NCBI RefSeq assembly: GCF_003149085.1
Contig: NZ_QGDT01000008.1
Coordinates: 124,001-188,000 of the forward strand
Direction of reading: 5' to 3'
Origin: Dyadobacter jejuensis
Lineage (GTDB): Bacteria; Bacteroidota; Bacteroidia; Cytophagales; Spirosomataceae
DNA length: 64,000 bases
The translations under genes were made by a program, and so were the position numbers. Each line of letters opens with the position of its first letter. Position 1 is the first letter of the stretch. Below are positions 8,393-16,840 of this stretch, piece by piece. The notes beneath the pieces are model-generated. The model saw nothing but the letters and a program-made list of their open reading frames with translations. It did not search any database and had not been told where the DNA came from.

Positions 8393-10069
8393 CTATGGAA
8401 CCTGGATCGTTTCGATGACCCCACCCTCCGCTTGGGAGCCATGCAGATCCAGATAGCCTATTTGATACGTTCCTGGTTTTATATCCTTCATGGAGAGAAT
8501 CAGGTGCACCCCTTTATCATAAATCCTAAAAATATTTCGTCCTGTATAGAGATTCTGATTCATCTTATACAAGAACCGATGGGTATCGTTTTGCAGAAAA
8601 ACATATTGTCCATGATTTTTCGATAAGTCATAAGTCTGGTTAGGCTCCAAAATCACTATTTCGTCGTTCGCAACCGATACCTGTACGCCCAAGTCTTTAG
8701 GAATAGCCCCTTGTACCCGTCCCACGGCGTTAGCCACTCTGTCGATACTAGCAGGATAGGTATAAACCCCCTCCTCGATCATTCCTTTCATGAGGGTGTC
8801 TACATAGGCTGCCCCGTCGGAATAGGGCACATGCCCTAGGCCGAAGCCATTATGCTGCTGATTCCAAGCGTTTACGTTGAGATACTTGCTCCTTTCGCTA
8901 ATTTCGGGCAAATAGCTGTAACCCGATAGGCTCCAGATGATGACGCTCAATAGAAAGCCTACGACCATCCCCCATTGCCGCCACCTAAGGGCCAGCTGTC
9001 CCGACAAAACGGAAAGATAGGCTACGCAAAGAAAAAGGGCTGGATAGAGTTTATAATTACTCACCACCATTACAAAAAAGCCGAATCGAGGCCTGAGCAA
9101 GCCTATGACCAGTGCATTCACTAGCAAGAACACCATGATGCCCAGCAGAAAATAGGTAATAGATCCTTCGTCACCGCCCGGAGCCCTTTTGTTTTTTTGT
9201 TTATTAAGCCAAATCATAAAGATCCCCCATATCCATCGGACCACCCAAAGCATAATAAGCAGCCCCATCAGAACAGGTAATGCCGTACGGATTTGGATAG
9301 GCTGATTGGGGAATAAATCGAAGAGCCCTCCCAAAAAAGCAAAGAACCCCAAGACCGACAAATGGGGAAACTGCTTCAGATAGGCGATGCTAGCCTCGTT
9401 GCCCATGGTAGTAAGGCCATGGAAATACAAACTGATAGATATCACTCCAGCAAGTACCCAAAAAGATAATTTTTTATAATCCGACTTTAAGAATAAAACG
9501 GCCCCACCTGCTACCCATACGAATATTCCGTTGCTCATGGCATAATTGGCACATACTGCAGCCCCGATGGCCCATAGCAGCCTGTCTTTGGAAAGCAAAA
9601 ACATGGATAAGCATAGAAAAAAAACGACAGGCTGATGCTGTAAGCTACAAATGGCCCATAGGTATACCAAATGATGCTCCAACTGAAAGAGCAATAATAC
9701 GACGGGAAGAAAGTACCACCATTTCAGCTTCATTGTGCTAAACGACCGCCAAAAAAGGTAAGCTGTACCCAATGAGAATGCCGCGCCAGCGAAATGGATA
9801 AAGGTGAAACTCAAGGTGCCCGTTAGCCAGTAATACAGCAAGACCACCAGTTTCCCAATCACCATACGATGTTCGTTATTGGGTTGTAAGAGCAGGGCCA
9901 GTTGCTCGCCCAACGACTCACTATGAATCCACTGCCTCAGAAAATCGGGAAAGGGGTCGAAGTCGTCGTACCAGGGGACATCCACCGAGTAATGAGCGAT
10001 GACCAAGAGCCACACCACCACAGGAAGCACGAGGAGTATTCCGAGAATATTTTTATTTTTTGTCAACAC
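8393..10069 (-). CDS. Multi-membrane protein, probable GT-C-type glycosyltransferase
   Basis: 558 residues with about 11 hydrophobic helices in the first 400 and a soluble C-terminal domain of about 150 residues, most likely periplasmic. The first loop carries VDVPWYDDFDPFPDF; an Asp-Asp pair in the first periplasmic loop is the usual acidic motif of GT-C enzymes that take a sugar from a polyprenyl-phosphate donor. I do not recognise a named family. The start is GTG, one base after the stop of the upstream gene, so translation is probably coupled. Lying between two GtrB-like donors-makers, it may transfer the sugar charged by one of them. Function is inferred from fold-level features and context. 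Confidence 0.75.
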   Translation of the reverse strand: MLTKNKNILGILLVLPVVVWLLVIAHYSVDVPWYDDFDPFPDFLRQWIHSESLGEQLALLLQPNNEHRMVIGKLVVLLYYWLTGTLSFTFIHFAGAAFSLGTAYLFWRSFSTMKLKWWYFLPVVLLLFQLEHHLVYLWAICSLQHQPVVFFLCLSMFLLSKDRLLWAIGAAVCANYAMSNGIFVWVAGGAVLFLKSDYKKLSFWVLAGVISISLYFHGLTTMGNEASIAYLKQFPHLSVLGFFAFLGGLFDLFPNQPIQIRTALPVLMGLLIMLWVVRWIWGIFMIWLNKQKNKRAPGGDEGSITYFLLGIMVFLLVNALVIGLLRPRFGFFVMVVSNYKLYPALFLCVAYLSVLSGQLALRWRQWGMVVGFLLSVIIWSLSGYSYLPEISERSKYLNVNAWNQQHNGFGLGHVPYSDGAAYVDTLMKGMIEEGVYTYPASIDRVANAVGRVQGAIPKDLGVQVSVANDEIVILEPNQTYDLSKNHGQYVFLQNDTHRFLYKMNQNLYTGRNIFRIYDKGVHLILSMKDIKPGTYQIGYLDLHGSQAEGGVIETIQVP

Positions 10070-10070
10070 C

Positions 10071-11483
10071 TTAATCGATCATGTAAATAGCCTCTTTACC
10101 AAAATAACCCGCCATGCATTTGTTCCACCAATGGTCCTTTTCGGGCTTAATATCCTCTACAAACAGCGATTGTGGCCGAACCTTTAGGGCTGGCAAATAC
10201 ACCACCGCTTCCTTGCTATCTTTAAGGAGGGCGTATCTCTGATTATTCTCTCGGTCAAAAGCTGCGGCTCTTCCTAACAGAATATCGGAATATATCATCT
10301 TAACATTGGCACTACGATAAAAACCCAAGGCTACCATCAGGAGTAGCACCACATATACCATCCCAAAACGCCACTCCGAAAGCAGGAATGGGGCTTGGCT
10401 ATATACACGGTAGTGGTGGTAGATCACCCCTGCCACATAGAACCAGCCTAAGAGGAAGAAAAAGTATACGCAGTTGACCACTCGGGGTGTCGGCTCAATC
10501 CCTACCCCATAGTAGGACGGGAACAACTGAGCCGTAACGACTCCTACAAAGCCCAAAACGGCTATCCATATGGGCAACGAAAAATAATTGCGTGCCCCAG
10601 CCGAAAGTTTCGATAAGATATAAACCCAAAGAATAGTAAAGAACACCAAAGGCGACTTAAAAACCCAATCGATAGACAATAAGCCTACTTTCTGAAAGCT
10701 TGAAATAAAGGAGAACATAAGGTCTCCACCGAGGGGGTTAGCACCCATGCGGGCTTGATTGCCAGGGGAGGTAAAAAAGAAATAACAGGAAACAACGGCC
10801 GTCAGCAGCATGCCGATCATAAACCCATCCACTTTGCGACTATAAATAAGCTTGTATAGCCACCAAGTGCCAATCAGCAATACCATGACTAAAAGGTTGG
10901 TTTCGCTACTACCGATTACAGCAAACACCATAAAACCGGCCACAAAGGCCAGCAGCCTACGTGGCTTGGGCGAATCCTGCCGATACCAACGCAATGCCAA
11001 TACCAACCACAGGAGCGTGAGTATATTAGGCACCGTGTAGGTAACGAAAGAAGCCATCCAATAATAGGCTTCTACTACGGAGGCCATATTAAGGATATAA
11101 AGGAAGAACAGCACTCCTGCAAAGCCCAAATGCGCCATACGGGACAAAGTAGGCGTGAGGTGACGCATCAAAACATATAATGTGCCTACCACCGTCAGGA
11201 GCAACAGCACCGATAACACCCTAAATCCTAGGACAGAATGAAATAGCAAGGGATTGGAATGGTTGAGTAAGATTCCAAAATACCTCCCTGTCCAGCCTGA
11301 ATAGTAGTAATTCATGGCTTCTAACCACCCATATTTAAATACGGTATCGATATAGCAATAGTCGTCGGCAGGAGAAGGGTGGTTGAAGCGAGCCAAAAAG
11401 AGTAACGGCAGTAAAACGGTGGCCATGATGCCCACGTTGATCCAGTTTCCTACGACTCTGTATTTTTTGTATAGCTTATTCAT
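10071..11483 (-). CDS. DUF6056-like multi-membrane protein, probable GT-C glycosyltransferase
   Basis: 470 residues with about 11 transmembrane helices. The first loop has the motif PSPADDYCYIDT (about residues 35-46), followed by a YYSGWTGRYFG segment; this ADDYCY pattern is typical of the DUF6056 family, which has a GT-C-like layout. The start ATG overlaps the stop of the preceding glycosyltransferase by 8 bases (ATGAATAA), a sign of translational coupling. The likely role is transferring a sugar from the lipid carrier charged by that glycosyltransferase, as in Gtr systems. No substrate can be named. Confidence 0.78.
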   Translation of the reverse strand: MNKLYKKYRVVGNWINVGIMATVLLPLLFLARFNHPSPADDYCYIDTVFKYGWLEAMNYYYSGWTGRYFGILLNHSNPLLFHSVLGFRVLSVLLLLTVVGTLYVLMRHLTPTLSRMAHLGFAGVLFFLYILNMASVVEAYYWMASFVTYTVPNILTLLWLVLALRWYRQDSPKPRRLLAFVAGFMVFAVIGSSETNLLVMVLLIGTWWLYKLIYSRKVDGFMIGMLLTAVVSCYFFFTSPGNQARMGANPLGGDLMFSFISSFQKVGLLSIDWVFKSPLVFFTILWVYILSKLSAGARNYFSLPIWIAVLGFVGVVTAQLFPSYYGVGIEPTPRVVNCVYFFFLLGWFYVAGVIYHHYRVYSQAPFLLSEWRFGMVYVVLLLMVALGFYRSANVKMIYSDILLGRAAAFDRENNQRYALLKDSKEAVVYLPALKVRPQSLFVEDIKPEKDHWWNKCMAGYFGKEAIYMID

Positions 11484-12426
11484 TTATAATTTTATCAATA
11501 ATGTAACGAGGGCGTCCCTTTACCTCTTCATATATTTTGCCGATATACTCCCCTATTAGCCCAAGGGCTATCATATTGGAACCACTAAAGAAGGTAATCG
11601 GCAACATGGTGGAGGTCCATCCCGGAACGGTGTAGCCGATCATATAAGAAAAAAGTATATACATCACAATGGCCATAGCGACCAAGAAATTAAAAAACCC
11701 AAAATACAGCACCAGGCGCATAGGGAAGGTAGAGAAAGATGTAATACCATTCCAGGCAAAAAGCAACATTTTATTGAGTGGGTACTTCGTTTCGCCGGCC
11801 TGTCGTTCGAGCCTGCTGTAAAATACCTTTTCACTCTTAAAGCCTATCAGCGGCACCACGCCTCTCAAAAACAGATTTATTTCTCTGAAATTACCTAATT
11901 CCTGTAACACCCGGCGGTCCATTAGCCGAAAGTCGGCGTGATTGAACACAACGGGCACACCCATTTTTTGCATGAGCTTATAGAAGCCTTCGGCGGTGGA
12001 ACGCTTAAACCAACTATCGGAACCCCGGTCCGAACGCACTCCATATACAATCCTTGCCCCTTGCTTATACTTCTCCAGCATTCCGGTCATGGCTTGCACG
12101 TCGTCCTGAAGGTCGGCATCGATGGTGATAAAGCAATCGAAGGAGTCGAGCTGACTCTCCAGCCCGGCCATAATGGCGCTTTGATGTCCAAAATTTCGAG
12201 AAAGCTGTACGCCGATCACTTGGGAGTCGCGTAGGGTGAGCGACTCTATGATTTCCCAGGTTTTATCCCGGCTACCGTCATTGACAAAACATAGCTTACT
12301 CTCCTTAGCGATGATTCCTTCTGCCTTCAGATTGGCATAATAGGTGCATAAGGCGGTGTAAGTCATTTCCAGAATCGCTTCCTCGTTGTAACAGGGTATT
12401 ACCAGTAGCAGTCGCGGTTCACTCAT
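11476..12426 (-). CDS. Membrane-anchored family 2 glycosyltransferase (DPM1/GtrB-like), first gene of the glycan cluster
   Basis: A 316-residue GT2 enzyme: RLLLVIPCYNEEAILEMTY opens the fold, DxD is Asp103-Ala-Asp105 (TIDADLQDD), and RNFGHQSAIMAGL is the acceptor-side motif of polyprenyl-phosphate transferases. Two C-terminal membrane helices (about 225-245 and 255-285) end in ALGLIGEYIGKIYEEVKGRP, as in GtrB and YfdH. I chose the ATG at 12426: the nine extra codons upstream are not conserved-looking and leave only 25 bases from a -7 element at 12451. It is a distant paralogue of the gene at 7345-8289, so the cluster probably charges two different lipid-linked sugars. Confidence 0.9.
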   Translation of the reverse strand: MSEPRLLLVIPCYNEEAILEMTYTALCTYYANLKAEGIIAKESKLCFVNDGSRDKTWEIIESLTLRDSQVIGVQLSRNFGHQSAIMAGLESQLDSFDCFITIDADLQDDVQAMTGMLEKYKQGARIVYGVRSDRGSDSWFKRSTAEGFYKLMQKMGVPVVFNHADFRLMDRRVLQELGNFREINLFLRGVVPLIGFKSEKVFYSRLERQAGETKYPLNKMLLFAWNGITSFSTFPMRLVLYFGFFNFLVAMAIVMYILFSYMIGYTVPGWTSTMLPITFFSGSNMIALGLIGEYIGKIYEEVKGRPRYIIDKIINE

Positions 12427-12450
12427 GTATAGTTTGATTGTTTGGCAGCG

Positions 12451-12458
12451 CAAAAATA
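12451..12458 (-). promoter_or_regulatory. Candidate -7 element driving the glycan cluster
   Basis: The minus strand reads TATTTTTG, an exact TAnnTTTG, 25 bases before the ATG at 12426. The -33 region has no clear TTG. Confidence 0.45.
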
Positions 12459-12559
12459 GGAGATATGTCCATTGGATTTAAGAAATATCCCGATTGAATT
12501 ATAAAAACCTTATAATCAATTCAGAACAATCCCTAAGGCTCAACCATTTAGGGCCACTA

Positions 12560-13486
12560 TCAGGAACTTAACGAGCGGTTTCTTCGGTGAGTTTTACGCA
12601 TCACCATGCCATTAATAATGGGATAAAGCGCCACGGCTAGGATAATCACCCCAGTACCTGCATAAAAACCAGGAGTCATTTTCTCTTTTTCGCCAAATAT
12701 CAGAAAAGCCAAGGTAATACCATATACGGGTTCCAGATTGATAGTCAAGTTAATAAGATAGGCGGAAAACTGCTTCATGAGCTGAGTGGCCATGGTGCTA
12801 GCATAAACGGTACAAACCAATGCCAAGAACAGGATCCAGATCCAGTCGCCAGACTGAGGCCATAATGCGGTATTCTCCGTCCAGTGCAGTAGCGTGGCGA
12901 ACAGGGCAAAAACTAAGGAAAACAGGCTGGCTCCTATCATTTCGTAAAAAGTAATGACCATGGCAGACTGTGACTTCACCAATTTGCTATTGGCAACAGT
13001 AAACATAGCGGCTAGCAAGGCCGACAGCAAGGCCAATCCTAACCCCAAGGCATGGTCGAGCTCGAAGCGGAATACCAAATACAAGCCCGAAAAAGCCAAA
13101 ACCCCCAAGCCCACTTCCAAGGCCTTCACGGGCTTGCGGTATACCAGAGGCTCCAGAAGACTGGTCCATAATGAGGTGGTGGCTAAGCCAGCCAGGCACA
13201 CCGACGCAGTAGCGATGCGTGCTGAGGCAAAAAACAACATCCAATGGGCCGACAACAAGGTGCCTATTAATAGGAGCTGTCCGGCTTTGCGCCACCCTAT
13301 ATCCTTAAAGCCTTTTTTCCTAAACCATAGTATGAGGCCAAGCACCAAGGCCGATACCGCCGTTCGGTACAAGACTAAGACCACCGGAGATACCGTCACC
13401 AGCAACCCTACGATGGCGGTAAAGCCCCATATCAGCACCAAAAAATGAAGATGCAAGTAGGAGCGCATATTCCCAGATTCCAACAT
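12560..13486 (-). CDS. EamA-family (DMT superfamily) transporter
   Basis: A 308-residue, ten-helix inner-membrane protein made of two EamA repeats (about residues 8-143 and 152-292), like RhaT, YdcZ and RarD. Segments such as FLVLIWGFTAIVGLL and VLYRTAVSALVLGLIL open repeat one; NLEPVYGITLAFLIFGEKE is the conserved end of repeat two. These transporters export or import small metabolites; the substrate cannot be predicted. The start lies 6 bases after the stop of the LptF/LptG-type gene, so it is probably the third gene of an mntR-lpt-eamA operon. A second in-frame ATG six codons later could also be the start. Confidence 0.88.
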   Translation of the reverse strand: MLESGNMRSYLHLHFLVLIWGFTAIVGLLVTVSPVVLVLYRTAVSALVLGLILWFRKKGFKDIGWRKAGQLLLIGTLLSAHWMLFFASARIATASVCLAGLATTSLWTSLLEPLVYRKPVKALEVGLGVLAFSGLYLVFRFELDHALGLGLALLSALLAAMFTVANSKLVKSQSAMVITFYEMIGASLFSLVFALFATLLHWTENTALWPQSGDWIWILFLALVCTVYASTMATQLMKQFSAYLINLTINLEPVYGITLAFLIFGEKEKMTPGFYAGTGVIILAVALYPIINGMVMRKTHRRNRSLSS

Positions 13487-13491
13487 GACGC

Positions 13492-14568
13492 TTAACGAGG
13501 TAAAGTTTTATAGAGAAGCATGCCAATAAAAGAAAAGACAATATTGGGTAACCAGACCGCCAAAAGGGTATTGATAGTACCGGCTTCGGCCACCCCCTTC
13601 GAAAGCAGGAAAAACAGGATGTATATAAAAGCCAACATAAACCCTAAGGCTATTTGCCAGCCCACCCCTCTGCGGCTCTTCCGTGCCGATACGATGACTC
13701 CAATGGCAGTCAAAATCAGGATGGCGAAGGGCTGAGTAAACCGGGTATATTTCTCGATCATATACACCTCAAGACCATCGGCTCCCCTGCTTTTAAGTAG
13801 ATCGATATAGTTATTCAGTTCTGGCAAGGTGAAGGTCTCGAAAAGATTATAATCGCTTTCGAAGTCCTTAGGAGAAAGATTGATCGTAGTATCTTGATCT
13901 GCCGGATAAGAGATGCTTTCTTTTAAGCTATCCAACGTTCTAACCTGGATGTTACTCAATAGCCATTTGCCCTTATCTTCCTGCCACACGATCTTATCTG
14001 CCGACAGTTTCTGTTTGAGCTTGGTCCCCTCCACGGTTTCCATGGTAAACTTATTACCCGTTTTAGTGCTGTTATTATAACTTTCCAAATAGGCATATAC
14101 ATCGGGAGCGATGGTGATATGCACATTTCGGCCACTAAAATAAAACTCACTCTTTACATAGGTCTTCTCAAACCCATTTCGGACCTTATTGGCCATCGGT
14201 AATATCCACCCAACCTGTACGAAGGTAAGGGCACCTAGTACTACAGCCCCCACCATATAGGGCAGTAGAATCCGCATAAAGCTGATGCCGCTACTTAGCA
14301 TGGCCACGATTTCGGTACGTGCTGCAATACGAGACGTAAAGAATACCGTGGCAATAAAGACCATCAAGGGACTAATATAGTTAATCCAGTAGGGAATCAG
14401 ATTGAGGTAGTAATCGAAGATAATGGCGTTGAGTGGAGCATCCTTTTCCAAAAAATCATCGACTTTCTCCGTGTAGTCAATCATACAAATGATGAGTACA
14501 ATCACGAAGGCGACAAAAAGGTAGGTTATCAGGAAGTTTTTGATCAAATAACGATCCAGTATTTTCAT
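13492..14568 (-). CDS. LptF/LptG-family lipopolysaccharide export permease
   Basis: 358 residues with the YjgP/YjgQ layout: three N-terminal membrane helices (about 10-30, 50-75, 95-120), a periplasmic beta-jellyroll of about 150 residues, and three C-terminal helices. MKILDRYLIKNFLITYLFV and the FFTSRIAARTEIVAMLSSGIS coupling-helix region are typical. With LptB and its partner it extracts LPS from the inner membrane. Whether this is LptF or LptG cannot be settled here, since Bacteroidota proteins are diverged and the partner is not in the window. It begins 13 bases after mntR, an unusual operon partner for a metal regulator. Confidence 0.88.
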   Translation of the reverse strand: MKILDRYLIKNFLITYLFVAFVIVLIICMIDYTEKVDDFLEKDAPLNAIIFDYYLNLIPYWINYISPLMVFIATVFFTSRIAARTEIVAMLSSGISFMRILLPYMVGAVVLGALTFVQVGWILPMANKVRNGFEKTYVKSEFYFSGRNVHITIAPDVYAYLESYNNSTKTGNKFTMETVEGTKLKQKLSADKIVWQEDKGKWLLSNIQVRTLDSLKESISYPADQDTTINLSPKDFESDYNLFETFTLPELNNYIDLLKSRGADGLEVYMIEKYTRFTQPFAILILTAIGVIVSARKSRRGVGWQIALGFMLAFIYILFFLLSKGVAEAGTINTLLAVWLPNIVFSFIGMLLYKTLPR

Positions 14569-14581
14569 ATAGTGCTAAGTC

Positions 14582-15247
14582 TTAGCGGCGTTGAACGAGT
14601 AAATTTTTAGAAACCTCCAGACTTACAAATAACGTTCTTTCTCCATTAATTTGTACAGTTGCCGACTTATCATATTCGTTTATATCCTGTACCTCCAAAA
14701 CACTGCCCAAGGTAATCCCCGATCGGTCAAGGTGTTGCAAAAAGGAAGAGGCATGATCCAAGACGCCCATCATCAACACTTTTTCACCAATCTGAATGTC
14801 TGTGAGCAGACGGTAGTCTGGATCCAACAGGTTGCCTTTGGCGTCAGGAATGGGATCGCCATGTGGGTCGAACCGGGGATGTCCTAAAAATGCATCCAGT
14901 TTTTCTACCAGCACGTCCGAAGGAATGTGCTCCAACTCTTCGGCGATGTCGTGAACTTCATCCCAGCCAAAACCCAGCTTCTCCACCAAGAAAACCTCCC
15001 AAAGGCGATGCTTACGGATGACGTTCAGGGCTACTTTCTCCCCTACTTCCGTCAAGGTAACCCCTTGGTATTTCTTGTAATTGATCAAGCCCTTTTCCGC
15101 TAGCTTTTTGAGCATATCGGTTACCGATGCAGCACGGGTAGAGGTGCTCTCAGCCAAGGCATTGGTGCTCACCTCCACACCCTCCCGTCCCGATAAGGCG
15201 TGTATGGTCTTGAGGTAATTTTCTTCTGTGAAAGAATTCTGAATCAT
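14582..15247 (-). CDS. mntR: DtxR/MntR-family metal-dependent transcriptional repressor
   Basis: A 221-residue metalloregulator: a winged-helix DNA-binding domain (residues 1-65, with STNALAESTSTRAASVTDMLKKL as helix-turn-helix), a dimerisation/metal domain (66-140, RKHRLWEVFLVEKLGFGWDEVHDIAEELEH) and a C-terminal FeoA/SH3-like domain (about 150-221). The full three-domain length is DtxR/IdeR-like rather than B. subtilis MntR-like. The Nramp manganese transporter gene diverges from it across 180 bases holding a palindrome, so I infer Mn(II)-dependent repression of mntH and of itself. Iron as effector cannot be excluded. It appears to lead an operon with the LptF/G-type and EamA genes. Confidence 0.88.
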   Translation of the reverse strand: MIQNSFTEENYLKTIHALSGREGVEVSTNALAESTSTRAASVTDMLKKLAEKGLINYKKYQGVTLTEVGEKVALNVIRKHRLWEVFLVEKLGFGWDEVHDIAEELEHIPSDVLVEKLDAFLGHPRFDPHGDPIPDAKGNLLDPDYRLLTDIQIGEKVLMMGVLDHASSFLQHLDRSGITLGSVLEVQDINEYDKSATVQINGERTLFVSLEVSKNLLVQRR

Positions 15248-15279
15248 GTTTGTAAACCTCCGTTATAGGCAGATATTCG

Positions 15280-15287
15280 CAAAAGTA
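15280..15287 (-). promoter_or_regulatory. -7 promoter element of mntR
   Basis: The minus strand reads TACTTTTG (TAnnTTTG), 32 bases before the mntR ATG. Its -33 region would fall at about 15306-15312, directly against the palindrome at 15314-15329. Confidence 0.6.
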
Positions 15288-15313
15288 CAATTTACTATTT
15301 AGAATTAAAAAAA

Positions 15314-15329
15314 TTTAGACAAACCTAAA
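15314..15329. promoter_or_regulatory. Candidate MntR operator between mntR and mntH
   Basis: Inverted repeat TTTAG-ACAAAC-CTAAA. It resembles DtxR/MntR-family boxes (TTTAGG...CCTAAA type) and overlaps or abuts the -33 regions of both divergent promoters, so one bound dimer could block both. Binding itself is inferred. Confidence 0.55.
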
Positions 15330-15349
15330 AATATATTTAAACAATAATG

Positions 15350-15357
15350 TACCTTTG
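15350..15357 (+). promoter_or_regulatory. -7 promoter element of mntH
   Basis: TACCTTTG is an exact TAnnTTTG match, 70 bases before the mntH start. The expected -33 position is A/T-rich and ends inside the candidate operator; there is no clear TTG. Confidence 0.6.
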
Positions 15358-15427
15358 TTTTTGGCAACCCCAACCCGTTCATTTAACTGGCCATTAACTA
15401 TATTACAACCCAAACGACTCTTTTTCT

Positions 15428-16747
15428 TTGATAAGTACTAAAGATAAAAAAACCGATTTTCACCTTTCTCTACCCGAAGTACATTCTTCTATTGAGGTCC
15501 CTGAAGGAGCAGGCTTTTGGAAAAAATTAAGGGCATTTGCAGGCCCAGGCTTGCTGGTGGCCGTTGGCTATATCGATCCAGGCAACTGGGCAACTGATAT
15601 TGAAGGGGGTTCCCGATTCGGCTACACCCTCCTGACGGTCATCCTAATTTCTAATTTGTTCGCGATGCTTTTGCAGCATTTGGCGTTAAAATTGGGTATT
15701 GCTACGGGGCGCGACCTGGCCCAGGCCTGCCGCGACTATTATTCTAAGCCTGTGTCCATGATCCTGTGGGTATTGGCCGAAATAGCCATTGCAGCCACCG
15801 ACTTGGCCGAAGTGATTGGCTCGGCCATAGCCCTAAACCTTCTTTTCGGCCTACCACTACCCGTGGGGGTATTCTTCACGGTATTCGACGTACTCATCGT
15901 CTTATACTTCCAACAGCGTGGTTTTCGTATTATTGAGAGCATAGTGGCCGGCCTAATGGGGCTGATCCTCTTGTGCTTTATGTATGAAATGATTGTGAGT
16001 CAGCCATCCGTATCGGCTATGGCTGGAGGGTTGATCCCAAAAATGGAAATAGTTACCAACCCTGGTATGCTTTACATTGCAATAGGAATACTGGGAGCCA
16101 CGGTAATGCCTCACAATCTTTATTTGCACAGCAGCATCGTACAGACCCGCGCCTTCCGCCGGGATGATGTAGGCAAGAAATCAGCTATTAAGTTTGCCAC
16201 CATCGACTCCACTGCTTCGCTCGCACTGGCGTTCTTTATCAATGGCTCCATTCTCGTATTGGCGGCGGCAGCCTTCCATAATAATGGTCATTTCGAGGTG
16301 GCCGATATTACCGATGCCTATCACCTACTCGACCCAATCCTGGGCGTAAGCCTAGCGAGCATCTGTTTTGCCTTAGCCCTTTTGGCGTCCGGTCAAAGTT
16401 CCACCTTAACAGGAACCCTGGCAGGACAAATCGTAATGGAAGGTTTTTTAAGAATCCGCCTGAAGCCATGGATGCGTAGGCTCATCACCAGGGCTATTGC
16501 CATTGTGCCAGCCCTGATCGTCTCGATGATCTACGGCGAACGTGGCACGGCCGAACTCTTGGTCTTTAGCCAGGTCATATTATCCCTACAGCTTAGCTTT
16601 GCGGTAGTGCCTCTGGTATTCTTTACCTCCAGCAAAACCATCATGGGATCTTTTGCCAACTCTTCGGTTCTAAAGATTCTGAGCTGGACTGTCTCCCTAA
16701 TTATCATGGGATTGAACGCTTATTTGCTCTTTGTTACTTTAATATAG
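15428..16747 (+). CDS. mntH: Nramp-family divalent metal transporter
   Basis: A 439-residue inner-membrane, proton-coupled Mn(II)/Fe(II) importer with 11 hydrophobic helices. The two metal-site motifs are present: DPGNWATD in helix 1 (Asp50, Asn53) and MPHNLYLHSS in helix 6 (about residue 225). The start appears to be TTG; no ATG or GTG occurs between it and the in-frame stop at 15395, and the next Met would remove helix 1. The N-terminal tail of about 35 residues is hydrophilic and cytosolic. Divergence from a DtxR/MntR-family regulator makes Mn(II) the likely physiological substrate. Confidence 0.93.
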   Translation: MISTKDKKTDFHLSLPEVHSSIEVPEGAGFWKKLRAFAGPGLLVAVGYIDPGNWATDIEGGSRFGYTLLTVILISNLFAMLLQHLALKLGIATGRDLAQACRDYYSKPVSMILWVLAEIAIAATDLAEVIGSAIALNLLFGLPLPVGVFFTVFDVLIVLYFQQRGFRIIESIVAGLMGLILLCFMYEMIVSQPSVSAMAGGLIPKMEIVTNPGMLYIAIGILGATVMPHNLYLHSSIVQTRAFRRDDVGKKSAIKFATIDSTASLALAFFINGSILVLAAAAFHNNGHFEVADITDAYHLLDPILGVSLASICFALALLASGQSSTLTGTLAGQIVMEGFLRIRLKPWMRRLITRAIAIVPALIVSMIYGERGTAELLVFSQVILSLQLSFAVVPLVFFTSSKTIMGSFANSSVLKILSWTVSLIIMGLNAYLLFVTLI

Positions 16748-16840
16748 AAGATTATGAATGTATAAAAGTAATTTTCCGGCATGAATTACTATGTTTGAAT
16801 ATGGTTTCCTAACTTTCGCCCCCATTATCAAAACTAGTAC

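Noticed and set aside
12954..13448. Plus-strand frame of 164 codons
   Set aside because: Antisense to the EamA transporter, whose membrane helices and length are normal; the frame is rich in Lys, Thr and Pro as expected of a shadow.
12560..13486. EamA protein as the flippase of the adjacent glycan cluster
   Set aside because: It belongs by spacing (6 bases) to the mntR-lpt operon and is separated from the glycan cluster by 134 bases with a promoter candidate; no sequence feature ties it to polyprenyl lipids.
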